Shown piece after piece: positions 1 through 8,447 of a DNA stretch of 64,000 nucleotides. Where the stretch lies: the NCBI RefSeq assembly GCF_003340345.1, contig NZ_PPTQ01000001.1:1-64000 (forward strand), given 5' to 3'. The translations under genes and the position numbers were made by a program. Within the stretch, counting starts at the first letter, position 1. Each line of letters begins with the position of its first letter. This DNA is from Paraeggerthella hongkongensis. GTDB lineage: Bacteria; Actinomycetota; Coriobacteriia; Coriobacteriales; Eggerthellaceae. The notes under the pieces are model-generated. The model worked only from the letters and a program-made list of their open reading frames with translations, made no database searches and was not told the origin of the DNA.

Positions 1-1027
1 CTCCCGACGAGGCGCGCGCCTCGTCCGCGCGGAAGAACTTCTCGAAAATGCGCTCGATATGCTGGGGAGACAGCTCGCGGCCCCGGTTGGTCACCGTCAG
101 CTCCCACCATACGAAGCCGTCCGCCGCAACGGTCAAGTTCGTGCGCACGACCACGTCGGTTCCGGCATCGGCGTACGCTACCGCGTTCTTCATCACGTTG
201 TTGAGCACGCGCGCGACGCGGCTTGCGTCCGCAAAGACCGAAAGCTCCTCGGGTCCTTCGTAGGCCAGGCTCAGGGCGCGCCCTTCGGCCAGAGGATAGA
301 ACTCCTCGATCACCTGGTTCACGAACAGAACGCCGTCGAAACGCGAGCGCTCAATGGGAAGCGCCTGTAAATTGTACCGCGTGATCTCGAAGAACTCTTC
401 GAGCAGCTCCTCAAGCCGATGCGCCTTCGCCAACGCGATGCCCGTGTAGCGAGCGCGGACTTCCATCGGTAAGTCGGGCGACTCTTCAAGCAGCGAGAGG
501 TAGCCGATAATGGACGTGAGCGGCGTCTTGATGTCGTGCGCCAAGTACATGACCAGCTCGTTTTTGCGCTCCTCGGCCGCCTTGGCCGTGCGCTCGTTCT
601 GCTCCGACTCCACCTTTATCCCGTTCAAAGCCATGGCCGTTGGAGCCAGCTCGGCCGGCAGCACGATGGGGCCTTCCCGCTTCGCGAGAATGTCGGACAC
701 CGAGTCGAGCAGCAGATCGAAGTAGCCGAGCGCCCGGTTGATGCCGGAGCGCACCACCAGCACGATTCCCAGGACGAACCCGCAAATCGTCAGCGGGATA
801 AACAGCATGGCGATCAGTCCGTGAATCTGGTCGTTGTACAGCACCAAGCGGTAGACGAGGTTGGATACGACGTTGCCCAGCGTCAGCATGAACAGCGCGA
901 ACCCTGCTACGTACGCCACCGAGAACAGGATCACGTTCACGATCGTACGGCGCAAAATGGCATTCGAAAGCCTGCGCGTCTGATCCTGCCGGGCCTGGTC
1001 GAGGACCGTTTCCTTCATAGCATCCAT
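1..1027 (-). CDS. Sensor histidine kinase (C-terminus beyond window edge)
   Basis: Membrane sensor kinase that would phosphorylate the response regulator encoded just upstream. Reading the minus strand from an ATG at 1027 (or 1018, same frame), I see two membrane segments (VILFSVAYVAGFALFML and LIAMLFIPLTICGFVLGIV) around a very short extracytoplasmic loop, then a HisKA H-box (LAHDIKTPLTSIIGYLSLL) and an HATPase region with the N-box (VLNNVMKNAVAYA) and the start of the following segment (IFEKFFRADEAR). The last part lies outside the window. A purine-rich AAGGAAAGGG precedes the start. It follows the regulator by 25 nt, so the two form an operon. The layout resembles VanS/PhoR-type kinases with a tiny sensor loop. 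The signal cannot be read from the sequence. Confidence 0.9.
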   Translation of the reverse strand, partial: MDAMKETVLDQARQDQTRRLSNAILRRTIVNVILFSVAYVAGFALFMLTLGNVVSNLVYRLVLYNDQIHGLIAMLFIPLTICGFVLGIVLVVRSGINRALGYFDLLLDSVSDILAKREGPIVLPAELAPTAMALNGIKVESEQNERTAKAAEERKNELVMYLAHDIKTPLTSIIGYLSLLEESPDLPMEVRARYTGIALAKAHRLEELLEEFFEITRYNLQALPIERSRFDGVLFVNQVIEEFYPLAEGRALSLAYEGPEELSVFADASRVARVLNNVMKNAVAYADAGTDVVVRTNLTVAADGFVWWELTVTNRGRELSPQHIERIFEKFFRADEARASSG

Positions 1028-1052
1028 CCCTTTCCTTGCAAGCGCGAAGTTG

Positions 1053-1748
1053 TCAGCCCAACCTGTACCCGACGCCCCACACCGTCTCGATGAATTCCTG
1101 CGAGGAGTCCACGGCGGCCAGTTTCTTGCGCACGTGCCTGATATGCACCATGACCGTGTTGTTGCTTTGAGGGTTCGCAGGTTCGTTCCATACGCTCTCG
1201 AACAGCGATTGCGATGCCACCGGCCGCCCTTTCGCGCGCAGCAGCTCCGCCAGTATCGCGAACTCCTTCGGCGTGAGCGTGAGCGGTTCGCCGTGCAGCG
1301 AGGCTTCGTGGGCACCCTCGTCGAGCACGATTCCGCTCGATTCCAACAGCGACGGCGTTGACCGCGCATCTGAGGGTTGAGCCGTGCGGCGAAGACGCGC
1401 CCGTACGCGGGCTATCAGCTCGCGCGGCTTGAACGGCTTGACCACGTAGTCGTCGGCGCCCAGCTCGAAGCCGACCACCTTGTCGATCTCCTCGTCTTTC
1501 GCCGTGAGGAAAATGATGGGGACGGCGCTTGTCCTGCGGATCTCGCGACAGCAGGCGAACCCGTCCATACCGGGCATCATGATATCGAGGATGACGAGGT
1601 CGAACCCCTCGCGCTCGAAAACGTCGAGCAGATCGGCGCCCGCGTAGAACACCGCGGGCTCGAAGCCCCGCTCGGAAAGCAGCTGTCCTACCAGGTCAGC
1701 GATGGCCTGCTCGTCATCGCATACGGCCACCCGGTTCCTCGACTCCAC
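1053..1748 (-). CDS. OmpR/VanR-type response regulator
   Basis: DNA-binding response regulator of the OmpR family, partner of the kinase downstream. The receiver domain has the acidic pair (CDDEQ), the phospho-acceptor region LVILDIMMPGMDG and the conserved lysine in DDYVVKPF. The C-terminal winged helix runs from about residue 130 and ends in the usual WGVGYRLG. I chose the GTG at 1748 (VESRNRVAV) because an AGGAAAGGGG ribosome site sits 6 nt before it; the reading frame stays open upstream to 1823, but that part has no homologous look. About 231 residues, normal for the family. Which genes it controls is unknown, though a palindrome lies in its own upstream region. Confidence 0.92.
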   Translation of the reverse strand: MESRNRVAVCDDEQAIADLVGQLLSERGFEPAVFYAGADLLDVFEREGFDLVILDIMMPGMDGFACCREIRRTSAVPIIFLTAKDEEIDKVVGFELGADDYVVKPFKPRELIARVRARLRRTAQPSDARSTPSLLESSGIVLDEGAHEASLHGEPLTLTPKEFAILAELLRAKGRPVASQSLFESVWNEPANPQSNNTVMVHIRHVRKKLAAVDSSQEFIETVWGVGYRLG

Positions 1749-1781
1749 GTCTAGCCCCTTTCCTTGCCTCTCGTTGGATTC

Positions 1782-1787
1782 ATTGTA
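1782..1787 (-). promoter_or_regulatory. -10 element of the response-regulator operon
   Basis: The minus strand reads TACAAT here, 34 nt upstream of the GTG start at 1748. The -35 region is weak. Confidence 0.45.
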
Positions 1788-1826
1788 TCCGCCCCGGTCG
1801 ATCCCCCGGTCGCGGCGACTCAAAAT

Positions 1827-1841
1827 TTAAGGAAAGCTTAA
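1827..1841. promoter_or_regulatory. Candidate operator, TTAAG-N5-CTTAA palindrome
   Basis: A perfect 5-bp inverted repeat (TTAAG GAAAG CTTAA) lies in the divergent region between the response regulator and the first C39-like peptidase gene. It is AT-rich in a GC-rich background. Binding by the neighbouring regulator is an inference from position only. Confidence 0.35.
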
Positions 1842-1967
1842 TACATCGGTTGGCGTTTCTTATGAGACGCGAAAGCTGCCTGCGGGGATACTGGAAGCGA
1901 AGGCTCGCCCGGACCGACGCCCCGCCCCGCGGCGCTCCGCCGCATCGGCCAGTAGAAAGGACCCGCT

Positions 1968-2711
1968 ATGGGCTACACCAATTCGTTCGAGCACGATCGT
2001 CACGGCTATCGGCCCGTCCGCCGCAGCGCGCCAGCTCGACGTGGCACGGCGAAAGGACGGGCCGGCGCCGTCAAGCTGGCCGGGTTGACGGGACTTGTCG
2101 CCGCGCTCGTCGGGGCGTGCTTCTACGCAGCCACCTCGCTCACGACGCTCATCGAGGGCGCGCAGGCAACCGCGAACGCCGGTCCCGCAGCGCAAAGCAC
2201 GCCGCGCAGCGCCTGGCGCATCGGCGAGATGCCGATCCTGTACCAGGAAGATCCCGCATGGTCGAACACGACGTACGCAGGAGACTCCTTCGGGGAAACC
2301 GGCTGCGGCCCCACGTGCATGACCATGGCGTACATAGCTCTGACCGGGAAAGACGATATGACCCCGGCCGATATGGGGGCGTTCTCGGAAAGCCTGGGGG
2401 CGGCATCCACCGAAGGCACCGCCTGGACCTTCATGACCGACGGCGCAGCCCGGCTGGGACTTGCCGCGACCGAGCTGCCCGCCGACGAGGCCAGCATCAG
2501 GCGGGCGATCGTTTCGGGGTCGCCCGTGATATGCAGCGTAGGACCCGGGGATTTCACCACCACGGGGCATTTCATCGTGCTTGCAGGCATCGACCAGCAA
2601 GGCCGGCTCATCGTGCGCGACCCCAACAGTCCCGAGCGCACCGCGCAAAGCTGGGATTTCCAAACCGTTCTCGGCCAATGCAGCGCCATCTGGGCGTACC
2701 AAGCGGCATGA
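1968..2711 (+). CDS. Membrane-anchored C39-like cysteine peptidase
   Basis: 247-residue protein with a basic N-terminus, one membrane segment (about residues 36-57) and a papain-like Peptidase_C39_2 domain outside the membrane. The catalytic cysteine is C113 in ETGCGPTCM, the histidine H201 in GHFIVLAG and the aspartate D218 in VRDPNS. Start ATG at 1968 follows AGAAAGGACCCGCT. Substrate unknown; C39-like domains of this type hydrolyse peptide bonds in extracellular or exported proteins. A paralogue with the same domain but a longer stalk is encoded at 8526-9644. It is transcribed divergently from the two-component system, which may regulate it (inference). Confidence 0.85.
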   Translation: MGYTNSFEHDRHGYRPVRRSAPARRGTAKGRAGAVKLAGLTGLVAALVGACFYAATSLTTLIEGAQATANAGPAAQSTPRSAWRIGEMPILYQEDPAWSNTTYAGDSFGETGCGPTCMTMAYIALTGKDDMTPADMGAFSESLGAASTEGTAWTFMTDGAARLGLAATELPADEASIRRAIVSGSPVICSVGPGDFTTTGHFIVLAGIDQQGRLIVRDPNSPERTAQSWDFQTVLGQCSAIWAYQAA

Positions 2712-2712
2712 T

Positions 2713-2756
2713 CCGCTAGAGGGCCGCACCCGGTTCAGAAGGCGCGGCCCTAGCGG
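2713..2756. terminator. Bidirectional hairpin between convergent genes
   Basis: CCGCTAGAGGGCCGC pairs with GCGGCCCTAGCGG, with a 2-nt bulge, across a 14-nt loop. It sits between the convergent C39 peptidase and TSCPD genes and overlaps the end of the latter. There is no strong T-run. Confidence 0.5.
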
Positions 2757-2998
2757 GCGGTCTGCGCCTCGCGAAGCCCTTTCACCAACTGATCGGCGCA
2801 TGATGTGGAACGGCGACCGCACGTATTGCCTTCGAGCAGCGCAGCAACCTCGTCCACCGACATGCCCTGAACCAGCTTCGAGATAGCTTTCAGATTGCCG
2901 TCGCAGCCCCCCACGAAGTCGATATGCGACACCGAATCGCCCTCAAGCTCGATGTTGATCTCGCGGGAGCACGTTCCCCTCGTCTTGTACGTGTACAT
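2750..2998 (-). CDS. TSCPD-domain small protein
   Basis: 82-residue protein of the TIGR03905 family: a TSCPD domain with cysteines at GTCS, GGCD, NTCG and TSCAD, the pattern that gives the domain its name. TSCPD domains are also found at the C-terminus of some vitamin B12-dependent ribonucleotide reductases, where they are thought to bind metal or nucleic acid. The role of the free-standing form is not known. Start ATG at 2998 follows GAGGAAAGG. It lies 18 nt downstream of recO, same strand, probably cotranscribed. Confidence 0.85.
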   Translation of the reverse strand: MYTYKTRGTCSREINIELEGDSVSHIDFVGGCDGNLKAISKLVQGMSVDEVAALLEGNTCGRRSTSCADQLVKGLREAQTAR

Positions 2999-3016
2999 GT
3001 CAAACCTTTCCTCATA

Positions 3017-3784
3017 TTAGAATAAACCGCTCGTGAACAGGAAGTTCAACGATTTCAAGCGCGTCCCAACATGTTCGTAGATCCATTCCTGGCAAAAACG
3101 CAGAACCGCGAAGGCTTCGGAGGGACCCGCTTCCATGTCTTCGATGGCGGAGAACGTAGAGCAGAGCAGGGCTTTGCTCCAGGCTACCACCTCGCCGGGC
3201 ACCAGCTGCGACTCAACCTGGGACGCGCAGCTTGAGCAGAGCACCCCGCCCTCGCGATACGACACGAACACCTCGCTGCGTTCGGCAGAAGCAACGTCGC
3301 AGGCGCATCCCGCGCAGACGCTCAAACTGGGGCGCAAGCCCGCAAACGACACGGTCTTGAGCAGGTGAGCTGCGCAGATCAACGGAGCGCGCGATGCATC
3401 CACCCGTCCCAGAGACGAGAGCGCGGTGCAGGTCAATGCGAACAACCGAGGGCTCTCCAGATCCATCTGCGTAACGCGGTCGAGCAGCTCGGCCATGGGA
3501 GCCGCGCAGGCCGCGTGCTCCATGTCGCGGCGCAAGCGCTCGTTGCTCTCCACCAAGCGCGCTTCCTTCACCACGTCAAGGCTGCGCCCCCGCGCTAAAA
3601 GCACGTCTGCCACCGAATAGAGCTCCAAGCGCGAAGCGAAAGAGCTCGCAGGCTTGCGCGCCCCCTTCGCCACCGCGCGCACCTGCGAACCGTCCTCGAC
3701 GAGCATCGTCAGGATCAGGTCGCTCTCGCCCAGCTTCGTCTTGCGCAGCACGATGCCACGCGCATCGTAGGTTGGCTGAGCCAC
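3017..3784 (-). CDS. recO: DNA repair protein RecO
   Basis: Recombination mediator of the RecFOR pathway; it anneals single strands and helps load RecA. The N-terminal OB-fold begins YDARGIVLRKTKLGESDLI, typical of the family. A four-cysteine zinc-finger-like part appears around residues 155-185 (CAGC and CSSC). 255 residues, normal length. The start codon is GTG at 3784, only 7 nt after the stop of the PASTA-domain gene, with a weak ribosome site, so it is probably translated from the same mRNA. Confidence 0.95.
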   Translation of the reverse strand: MAQPTYDARGIVLRKTKLGESDLILTMLVEDGSQVRAVAKGARKPASSFASRLELYSVADVLLARGRSLDVVKEARLVESNERLRRDMEHAACAAPMAELLDRVTQMDLESPRLFALTCTALSSLGRVDASRAPLICAAHLLKTVSFAGLRPSLSVCAGCACDVASAERSEVFVSYREGGVLCSSCASQVESQLVPGEVVAWSKALLCSTFSAIEDMEAGPSEAFAVLRFCQEWIYEHVGTRLKSLNFLFTSGLF

Positions 3785-3791
3785 GCCGCGC

Positions 3792-5306
3792 CTACGAAAT
3801 GCTCACGATGCTGTTCGCGCTGTCCCAAACGATAACGCCGCTCTTCTGCTTGTACGAGCCGCGCACCGTCTCGCCGTCGAGCGTGGTTATCGCCGCAGCC
3901 GTGATGGTGAAAGCGGTCGTGTCGTTTCCTTGGTACGTTATGCCGTCGACCGACTGGATCGCGTAGGTGGTTCCCCCGATGTTCACCGTACCCGCACTTG
4001 CCAGATACGCCTGCGCCGCCGCCGTCAGCTCGGCCCCGCGCGAACGCGCGATGTTGACGGTAACGCTCGAACCCGACGCAACCTTCTCGCCTGCCGCAGG
4101 CGACGTGCCCAGGATGGTTCCGTCAGCCGCAGCGTCATCGTAAACGTAGGCACTCGTGGCCGTCAGGCCCTCGGCCTCGATCGCAGCAACCGCCTGATCC
4201 CAGGTCATCCCTGTGATATCGGGAACCGTGTATGCAGCGGCCACCGTAACGGTGACGGGCTCGTTCGCCTTGGCCTTCGTACCGGCTTCGGGGGAAACGG
4301 CCAAGACGATGCCTTCGCGCTCGTCTGATTTCTGCGTCACGAACTTCACGTTCTCGAAACCGAATTCCTTCAGCTTCGCAGCGGCTTCGTCGCGCTGGAT
4401 GCCTACCGTTTCGGGCACGACACGCGCTTCCGACACATGTATGACAACCTCGGTTCCCTCGTCTTGGCGCGCGCCGGCGCCCGGGTCCATAAGCAGCACG
4501 ACGCCTTCGGTCTCGTCGGACTTCACCTGCATGGTGCGCACCGCGAAGCCCTTGCCCTCAAGCACGTAGGTGGCGTCGGTCTGCGTCATGCCCACAACAT
4601 TGGGAAGGATCTTTCCGCCCCAAAGCTCCATCTGGTACGTCGCAACCGCTGCGATTCCCGCGGCAGCCACCAAGCATGCGAGCACGATGGCAACCACCTT
4701 GCCCTTGCCGCCCTTCTTCGCGTTCGGATCGGGCGCGCGGAACTCCTTCTGCTTCGGCGCTGCGCCGCCTTCGATACGCGGCATCTCCATCGTGCCGCCG
4801 GAACACCACGACGATTGCGGCGGCACGTAGTTGGAATCGACCAAGCACTCGTCAAGGCCGGAAAGGTCGGCTGTGCGCCCCGCCTCGAAGTCTTCCTGAG
4901 AACGCTTCGGAATGAACGGGGTCAGATCGTCGTCACGCGTCGGCGGCTCCTCGGAAGCCTCATCGGAGACGGCTTCTTCGTCGGACGGGCTGAAATCGAA
5001 CGCGTTGCCGTCTTCGTCGACGTTCACGCCCGCAACGTCTATGGCGGGAAGCTTGGCGGGGTCGAGCGGGCCGGATGATCCCGCCTGCACGCCGGCAGTC
5101 GGCTCTTCCTCGTCGGAAGAGACCGAGCCTGCGAAATCGGGGTCGAGCTCGTCGTCGTTCGCGGCTTCGGGTACAGGCGCAAGCGACTCCCGATCGGCAT
5201 CGACCGCGGCGGCAACCTCGGCTATTTTTCCCGACAGCGGCAGTCCGCATTCGTTGCAGAACTTCGCGCCGTCGCGGTTTTCGGAATGGCAATGAGGACA
5301 GATCAT
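3792..5306 (-). CDS. Zinc-ribbon, PASTA-repeat membrane protein
   Basis: 504-residue protein. An N-terminal zinc ribbon (CPHC at 3-6, CNEC at 17-20) is followed by an acidic, disordered stretch to about 200, one membrane segment (about 203-223), three PASTA repeats (about 233-293, 294-358 and 359-422, starting PNVVGM, PETVGI and PDITGM) and a C-terminal domain of about 80 residues that I do not recognise. PASTA repeats bind peptidoglycan fragments or beta-lactams in Ser/Thr kinases and penicillin-binding proteins. No kinase or transpeptidase domain is present here, so a cell-wall sensor or scaffold is a guess. Cotranscribed with recO. Confidence 0.8.
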   Translation of the reverse strand: MICPHCHSENRDGAKFCNECGLPLSGKIAEVAAAVDADRESLAPVPEAANDDELDPDFAGSVSSDEEEPTAGVQAGSSGPLDPAKLPAIDVAGVNVDEDGNAFDFSPSDEEAVSDEASEEPPTRDDDLTPFIPKRSQEDFEAGRTADLSGLDECLVDSNYVPPQSSWCSGGTMEMPRIEGGAAPKQKEFRAPDPNAKKGGKGKVVAIVLACLVAAAGIAAVATYQMELWGGKILPNVVGMTQTDATYVLEGKGFAVRTMQVKSDETEGVVLLMDPGAGARQDEGTEVVIHVSEARVVPETVGIQRDEAAAKLKEFGFENVKFVTQKSDEREGIVLAVSPEAGTKAKANEPVTVTVAAAYTVPDITGMTWDQAVAAIEAEGLTATSAYVYDDAAADGTILGTSPAAGEKVASGSSVTVNIARSRGAELTAAAQAYLASAGTVNIGGTTYAIQSVDGITYQGNDTTAFTITAAAITTLDGETVRGSYKQKSGVIVWDSANSIVSIS

Positions 5307-5342
5307 GCTGACTTACTCCCTCGCAGGTGACGGTACGAAAAG

Positions 5343-5348
5343 ATTGTA
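5343..5348 (-). promoter_or_regulatory. -10 element upstream of the PASTA-protein gene
   Basis: Minus strand TACAAT, 36 nt before the ATG at 5306. The -35 region is weak. Confidence 0.4.
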
Positions 5349-5410
5349 GCCGAAAAACCACGAGAGCACCCGAACAACCCGGCGAACCTCCGGTTCACGA
5401 CAATACTTGC

Positions 5411-5449
5411 AAAAAAACGCGAGCCAAGCTGGCTTCGGCGCGCCGAAGC
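5411..5449 (-). terminator. Terminator downstream of era
   Basis: On the minus strand an 18-nt palindrome (5432-5449, GCTTCGGCG and its complement) is followed by a short stem AGCCA/TGGCT and then seven T residues. It ends the phoH-ybeY-dgkA-era transcript. Confidence 0.75.
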
Positions 5450-5464
5450 GCGCGCATCCAAACC

Positions 5465-6367
5465 CTACAAGCCCTCGCCGTAGCCGAATCGGCGAATCTG
5501 GTTCTCGTCGCGCCGCCAGTTCTTCTTCACCTTGACCGACAGGTCCAAGAACACCCGCGTGCCCAGCAGCTGCTCAAGGTCGGCGCGTGCTTCGGTGCCG
5601 ATCTGCTTGATGGCGGCGCCTCGCTTGCCGATGATGATGCCCTTCTGGCTGTCGCGCTCCACGTAGATGCGCGCGAAGATGCGATGGAGATCCTTTTTGC
5701 GGTCGTATTCCATCTCTTCCACCTGCACGCCGATGGCGTGGGGAACTTCGTCATGGAACGAACGCAGGATCTTCTCGCGGATGAACTCCGCCACCACGAC
5801 CTCGATCGGCTGATCGGTCTCCATGTCGAGCGGGAACCACGCCGGGCCCTCGGGCAGCAGGAACACCACTTCCTCGATGAACGCGTCCACGTTCTTCCCG
5901 GTCTCGGAGGACAGCCCCACCATCGCATCCCATTCGCCAAGCTTCTCAGCCGCTTCGCGCTGGCGGGAAAGCTGCTCGGGATTCACGAGGTCGGTCTTGG
6001 ACAGCACGCAGATCTTCTTCGCGCGCGATCGGCGCAGCTGCTCGGCCACCCACTCATCGCCGCGGCCCACGGGCTTCGACGCGTCGATGAGCATGGCCAC
6101 CACGTCCACGTCCTCGAGCGCCTTGAGCGCTGAAACGTTCAGCTCCTCGCCCAACGCGTCATGCGGCTTGTGCAGGCCGGGCGTGTCCACGATGATCATC
6201 TGGTAGTCGTCTTTGGTGTAGACCGCGCGGAAGCGGTGGCGCGTGGTTTGCACGGTGTTCGACGTGATGGCGATCTTCTTGCCCATGATCGCGTTGAGCA
6301 ACGTCGACTTGCCGGCGTTCGGCCTGCCCACCAACGTGACGAAGCCTGATTTGAAGTGTTCGGGCAT
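5465..6367 (-). CDS. era: Ribosome-maturation GTPase Era
   Basis: Essential GTPase that binds the 3' end of 16S rRNA during 30S assembly. The 300-residue protein has the P-loop GRPNAGKST near residue 14, the G3 motif DTPG, the G4 motif SKTD (an S in place of the usual N, a common Era variant) and a C-terminal KH domain with the GKRGAAIKQIG loop. I chose the ATG at 6367 (MPEHFKSGF); an in-frame TTG at 6373 is an alternative with slightly better spacing to GGAAGGA. Last gene of the phoH-ybeY-dgkA-era run, the usual order in Gram-positive bacteria. Confidence 0.96.
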   Translation of the reverse strand: MPEHFKSGFVTLVGRPNAGKSTLLNAIMGKKIAITSNTVQTTRHRFRAVYTKDDYQMIIVDTPGLHKPHDALGEELNVSALKALEDVDVVAMLIDASKPVGRGDEWVAEQLRRSRAKKICVLSKTDLVNPEQLSRQREAAEKLGEWDAMVGLSSETGKNVDAFIEEVVFLLPEGPAWFPLDMETDQPIEVVVAEFIREKILRSFHDEVPHAIGVQVEEMEYDRKKDLHRIFARIYVERDSQKGIIIGKRGAAIKQIGTEARADLEQLLGTRVFLDLSVKVKKNWRRDENQIRRFGYGEGL

Positions 6368-6423
6368 TTCCAAGGTTGCGTTCCTTCCAACCGATTCTGT
6401 ATCTTTGCGCGACGCCGAAGCTT

Positions 6424-6906
6424 CTACGCCCCGAGCAGCGCCGCCAAGCGAGGGACGAACACGAGCGCGGCCACCGCCACAGCGGCGAGGGCGAACACGA
6501 GCACGGCCGCCGCCGCGCAGTCCTTCGCGCGCCGCGCCAGCTCGTGGTACCCGGGCGACACCAGGTCGACCACCGATTCGAGCGCCGTGTTGAAGCACTC
6601 CGCCGCGAACACCGCAGCGATGCACAAAACGATCGCGATCCACGATACGGCGTCGATGCGCAGCAGAACGCCCAGGATCACGGCCGCTGCGGCAACGGCC
6701 AGGTGTATCTTCATATTGCGCTGCGTGCGCACCGCGAAGACAAGCCCGTCTCCCGCGCATGAGAACGCGCGGCCGAGCGAAAACCTCGCATGCGATTCCT
6801 TCGACGCCCGATTGCGGACGAACCCTTCTTCGTCCCGCACGTCCCCCTGCGCAGAAGCGCGCTTTTCCCCGTCCTCGTCCATGATGTTCGACGCTTTCGT
6901 GATCAC
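6424..6906 (-). CDS. Diacylglycerol/undecaprenol kinase family protein
   Basis: Small integral membrane lipid kinase of the DgkA family. In Gram-positives these phosphorylate undecaprenol for lipid-carrier recycling. Three membrane helices follow a cytoplasmic N-terminus of about 60 residues. The catalytic glutamate region AAECFNTALESVVDL is present. At 160 residues it is longer than the usual 120-130 because of the N-terminal extension. Start GTG at 6906 lies 9 nt after the ybeY stop; an ATG at 6882 is possible. In Gram-positives the gene commonly sits between ybeY and era, as here. Confidence 0.9.
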   Translation of the reverse strand: MITKASNIMDEDGEKRASAQGDVRDEEGFVRNRASKESHARFSLGRAFSCAGDGLVFAVRTQRNMKIHLAVAAAAVILGVLLRIDAVSWIAIVLCIAAVFAAECFNTALESVVDLVSPGYHELARRAKDCAAAAVLVFALAAVAVAALVFVPRLAALLGA

Positions 6907-6915
6907 GTCGAGCGC

Positions 6916-7377
6916 TTAGCGCTTCGACCAGGCTTCAAGGATCTCGGCCTCGCGCTTTTCCATGACCTCGGCCTCGTCGTCCTCGATGTGGTCGTAGCCG
7001 CACAGGTGCAGCAGGCCATGCACGAGAAGCAAACTGATCTCCTCTTCGAAGGTGGTGCCGAACTCGCGCGTCTGCCTGCTTGCCACGTCCGGGGCGATGA
7101 TCACGTCGCCCAGCTCGAACACGGGGTCCTGCGCCAGCGTCATGGCCGACAGATCGTCGTCCACGCCGTCGCACTCGAACGACAGCACGTCGGTGGGACC
7201 GGATTTCTGACGGTACTTCTCGTTCAGCTCGGCGATGGCCTCGTCGGTGACGAAGCTAATGGACACCTCGGTGTTGAAGGGCTTGTCCTCGCGCGTCAGC
7301 ACGAACTGGGTCAACTCGTGCAGCGGCAGCTTTTCCAGCTCGTCTTTTCTAAAATCGTAGTTGATCTGGATATCCAT
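6916..7377 (-). CDS. ybeY: Endoribonuclease YbeY, rRNA maturation factor
   Basis: Zinc-dependent endoribonuclease needed for 16S rRNA 3' end processing and ribosome quality control. The metal-binding signature HGLLHLCGYDH places H120, H124 and H130 as ligands. Also visible is the conserved TDVLSFECD segment. 153 residues, normal. The start is 3 nt downstream of the phoH stop, so expression is coupled. Confidence 0.96.
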   Translation of the reverse strand: MDIQINYDFRKDELEKLPLHELTQFVLTREDKPFNTEVSISFVTDEAIAELNEKYRQKSGPTDVLSFECDGVDDDLSAMTLAQDPVFELGDVIIAPDVASRQTREFGTTFEEEISLLLVHGLLHLCGYDHIEDDEAEVMEKREAEILEAWSKR

Positions 7378-7380
7378 GGC

Positions 7381-8337
7381 TTATCCCTTCTTGCTTGCCT
7401 GGTCGTAGGCGGATACGATGGCGGCCACCAGAGAATGGCGCACCACGTCTTTGCCGGAGAAGTCGCAAAACGCGATATCGTCCACGTCTTCGAGAATGCG
7501 GCGGACACCCTTGAGCCCGGAAATGCCGCGCGGCAGATCGAGCTGGGTCACGTCGCCCGTGATCACCATCTTGGAACCGAATCCCAAACGCGTCAAGAAC
7601 ATCTTCATCTGCTCGGGCGTGGTGTTCTGCGCCTCGTCGAGGATAATGAAGCTGTCGTTGAGCGTGCGCCCGCGCATGAACGCAAGCGGGGCGATCTCGA
7701 TGACGCCGTTGTCTATGAGCTGGGTTGCGCGCTCCATGTCGGTCATGTCGAACAGAGCGTCGTAAAGCGGACGGATGTAGGGATCCACCTTTTCGGTCAA
7801 GGTGCCCGGCAGAAAGCCCAGGCTCTCCCCCGCCTCCACGACGGGCCTCGTCAAGATGATGCGTCCCACTTCCTTGCGCTTGAGCGCAGCCACCGCCATG
7901 GCCATGGCCAGGTAGGTCTTGCCCGTTCCGGCCGGCCCGATGCCGAAGGTGACGGTGTTTTCGCGAATGGCGTCCACGTACTGCTTCTGACCGGCGGTCT
8001 TCGGGCGTATGGCCCGTCCTCGGTACGTGAGCAGGATGTCCTCGCGCAAAGCGCGCGGCGAGAATTCAGCCGTACGCAGCAGGTCGATAGCGCGACGGAC
8101 GTAGTCCGAAGTGGGCTCGTCGCCGCCTTCCACCAGCTTGATGAGATCCGAGAATAAAACGGTAAGCGACTGCACCTCGATGGGATCGCCTTCGAGCATG
8201 ATGGAATCGCCCCGTACCGTGATGCGCGCCTCGAACGCGCTTTCCACGATGTGCAACAGCTCGTCGGCCGGGCCCACGATGAGCGCCATGTTCACGCTCT
8301 GAGGAGCCGTGAGGGTAATGTGCGTCTGATCAGTCAT
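7381..8337 (-). CDS. PhoH-like ATPase
   Basis: Cytoplasmic PhoH family ATPase, linked by gene order to YbeY and rRNA/RNA metabolism. 318 residues with Walker A GPAGTGKT (134-141), Walker B SFIILDEAQNT (about 229-239) and the family segment TRPVVEAGESLGFLPG. An N-terminal KH-like part precedes the ATPase. The ATG at 8337 is the first plausible start. No ribosome site lies before it, and a -10 box ends only 7 nt upstream, so the mRNA is probably leaderless. Confidence 0.93.
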   Translation of the reverse strand: MTDQTHITLTAPQSVNMALIVGPADELLHIVESAFEARITVRGDSIMLEGDPIEVQSLTVLFSDLIKLVEGGDEPTSDYVRRAIDLLRTAEFSPRALREDILLTYRGRAIRPKTAGQKQYVDAIRENTVTFGIGPAGTGKTYLAMAMAVAALKRKEVGRIILTRPVVEAGESLGFLPGTLTEKVDPYIRPLYDALFDMTDMERATQLIDNGVIEIAPLAFMRGRTLNDSFIILDEAQNTTPEQMKMFLTRLGFGSKMVITGDVTQLDLPRGISGLKGVRRILEDVDDIAFCDFSGKDVVRHSLVAAIVSAYDQASKKG

Positions 8338-8344
8338 GCCGGCT

Positions 8345-8353
8345 ATTGTACCA
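8345..8353 (-). promoter_or_regulatory. Extended -10 promoter of phoH, likely leaderless
   Basis: The minus strand reads TGG TACAAT, an extended -10. The last base of the box is 8 nt from the A of the phoH ATG, so transcription should begin at or within a base or two of the start codon. The same TGGTACAAT string precedes pyrK and the LytS-type kinase gene. Confidence 0.6.
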
Positions 8354-8447
8354 TGCGGCCGCCCGCTCGGAGACGATGTCACCGAACCGACAAGGGAATA
8401 TGGTGCAGGTGCCCAAAACGGTGCCCGGAACAAGTTCGCAGTCGATT

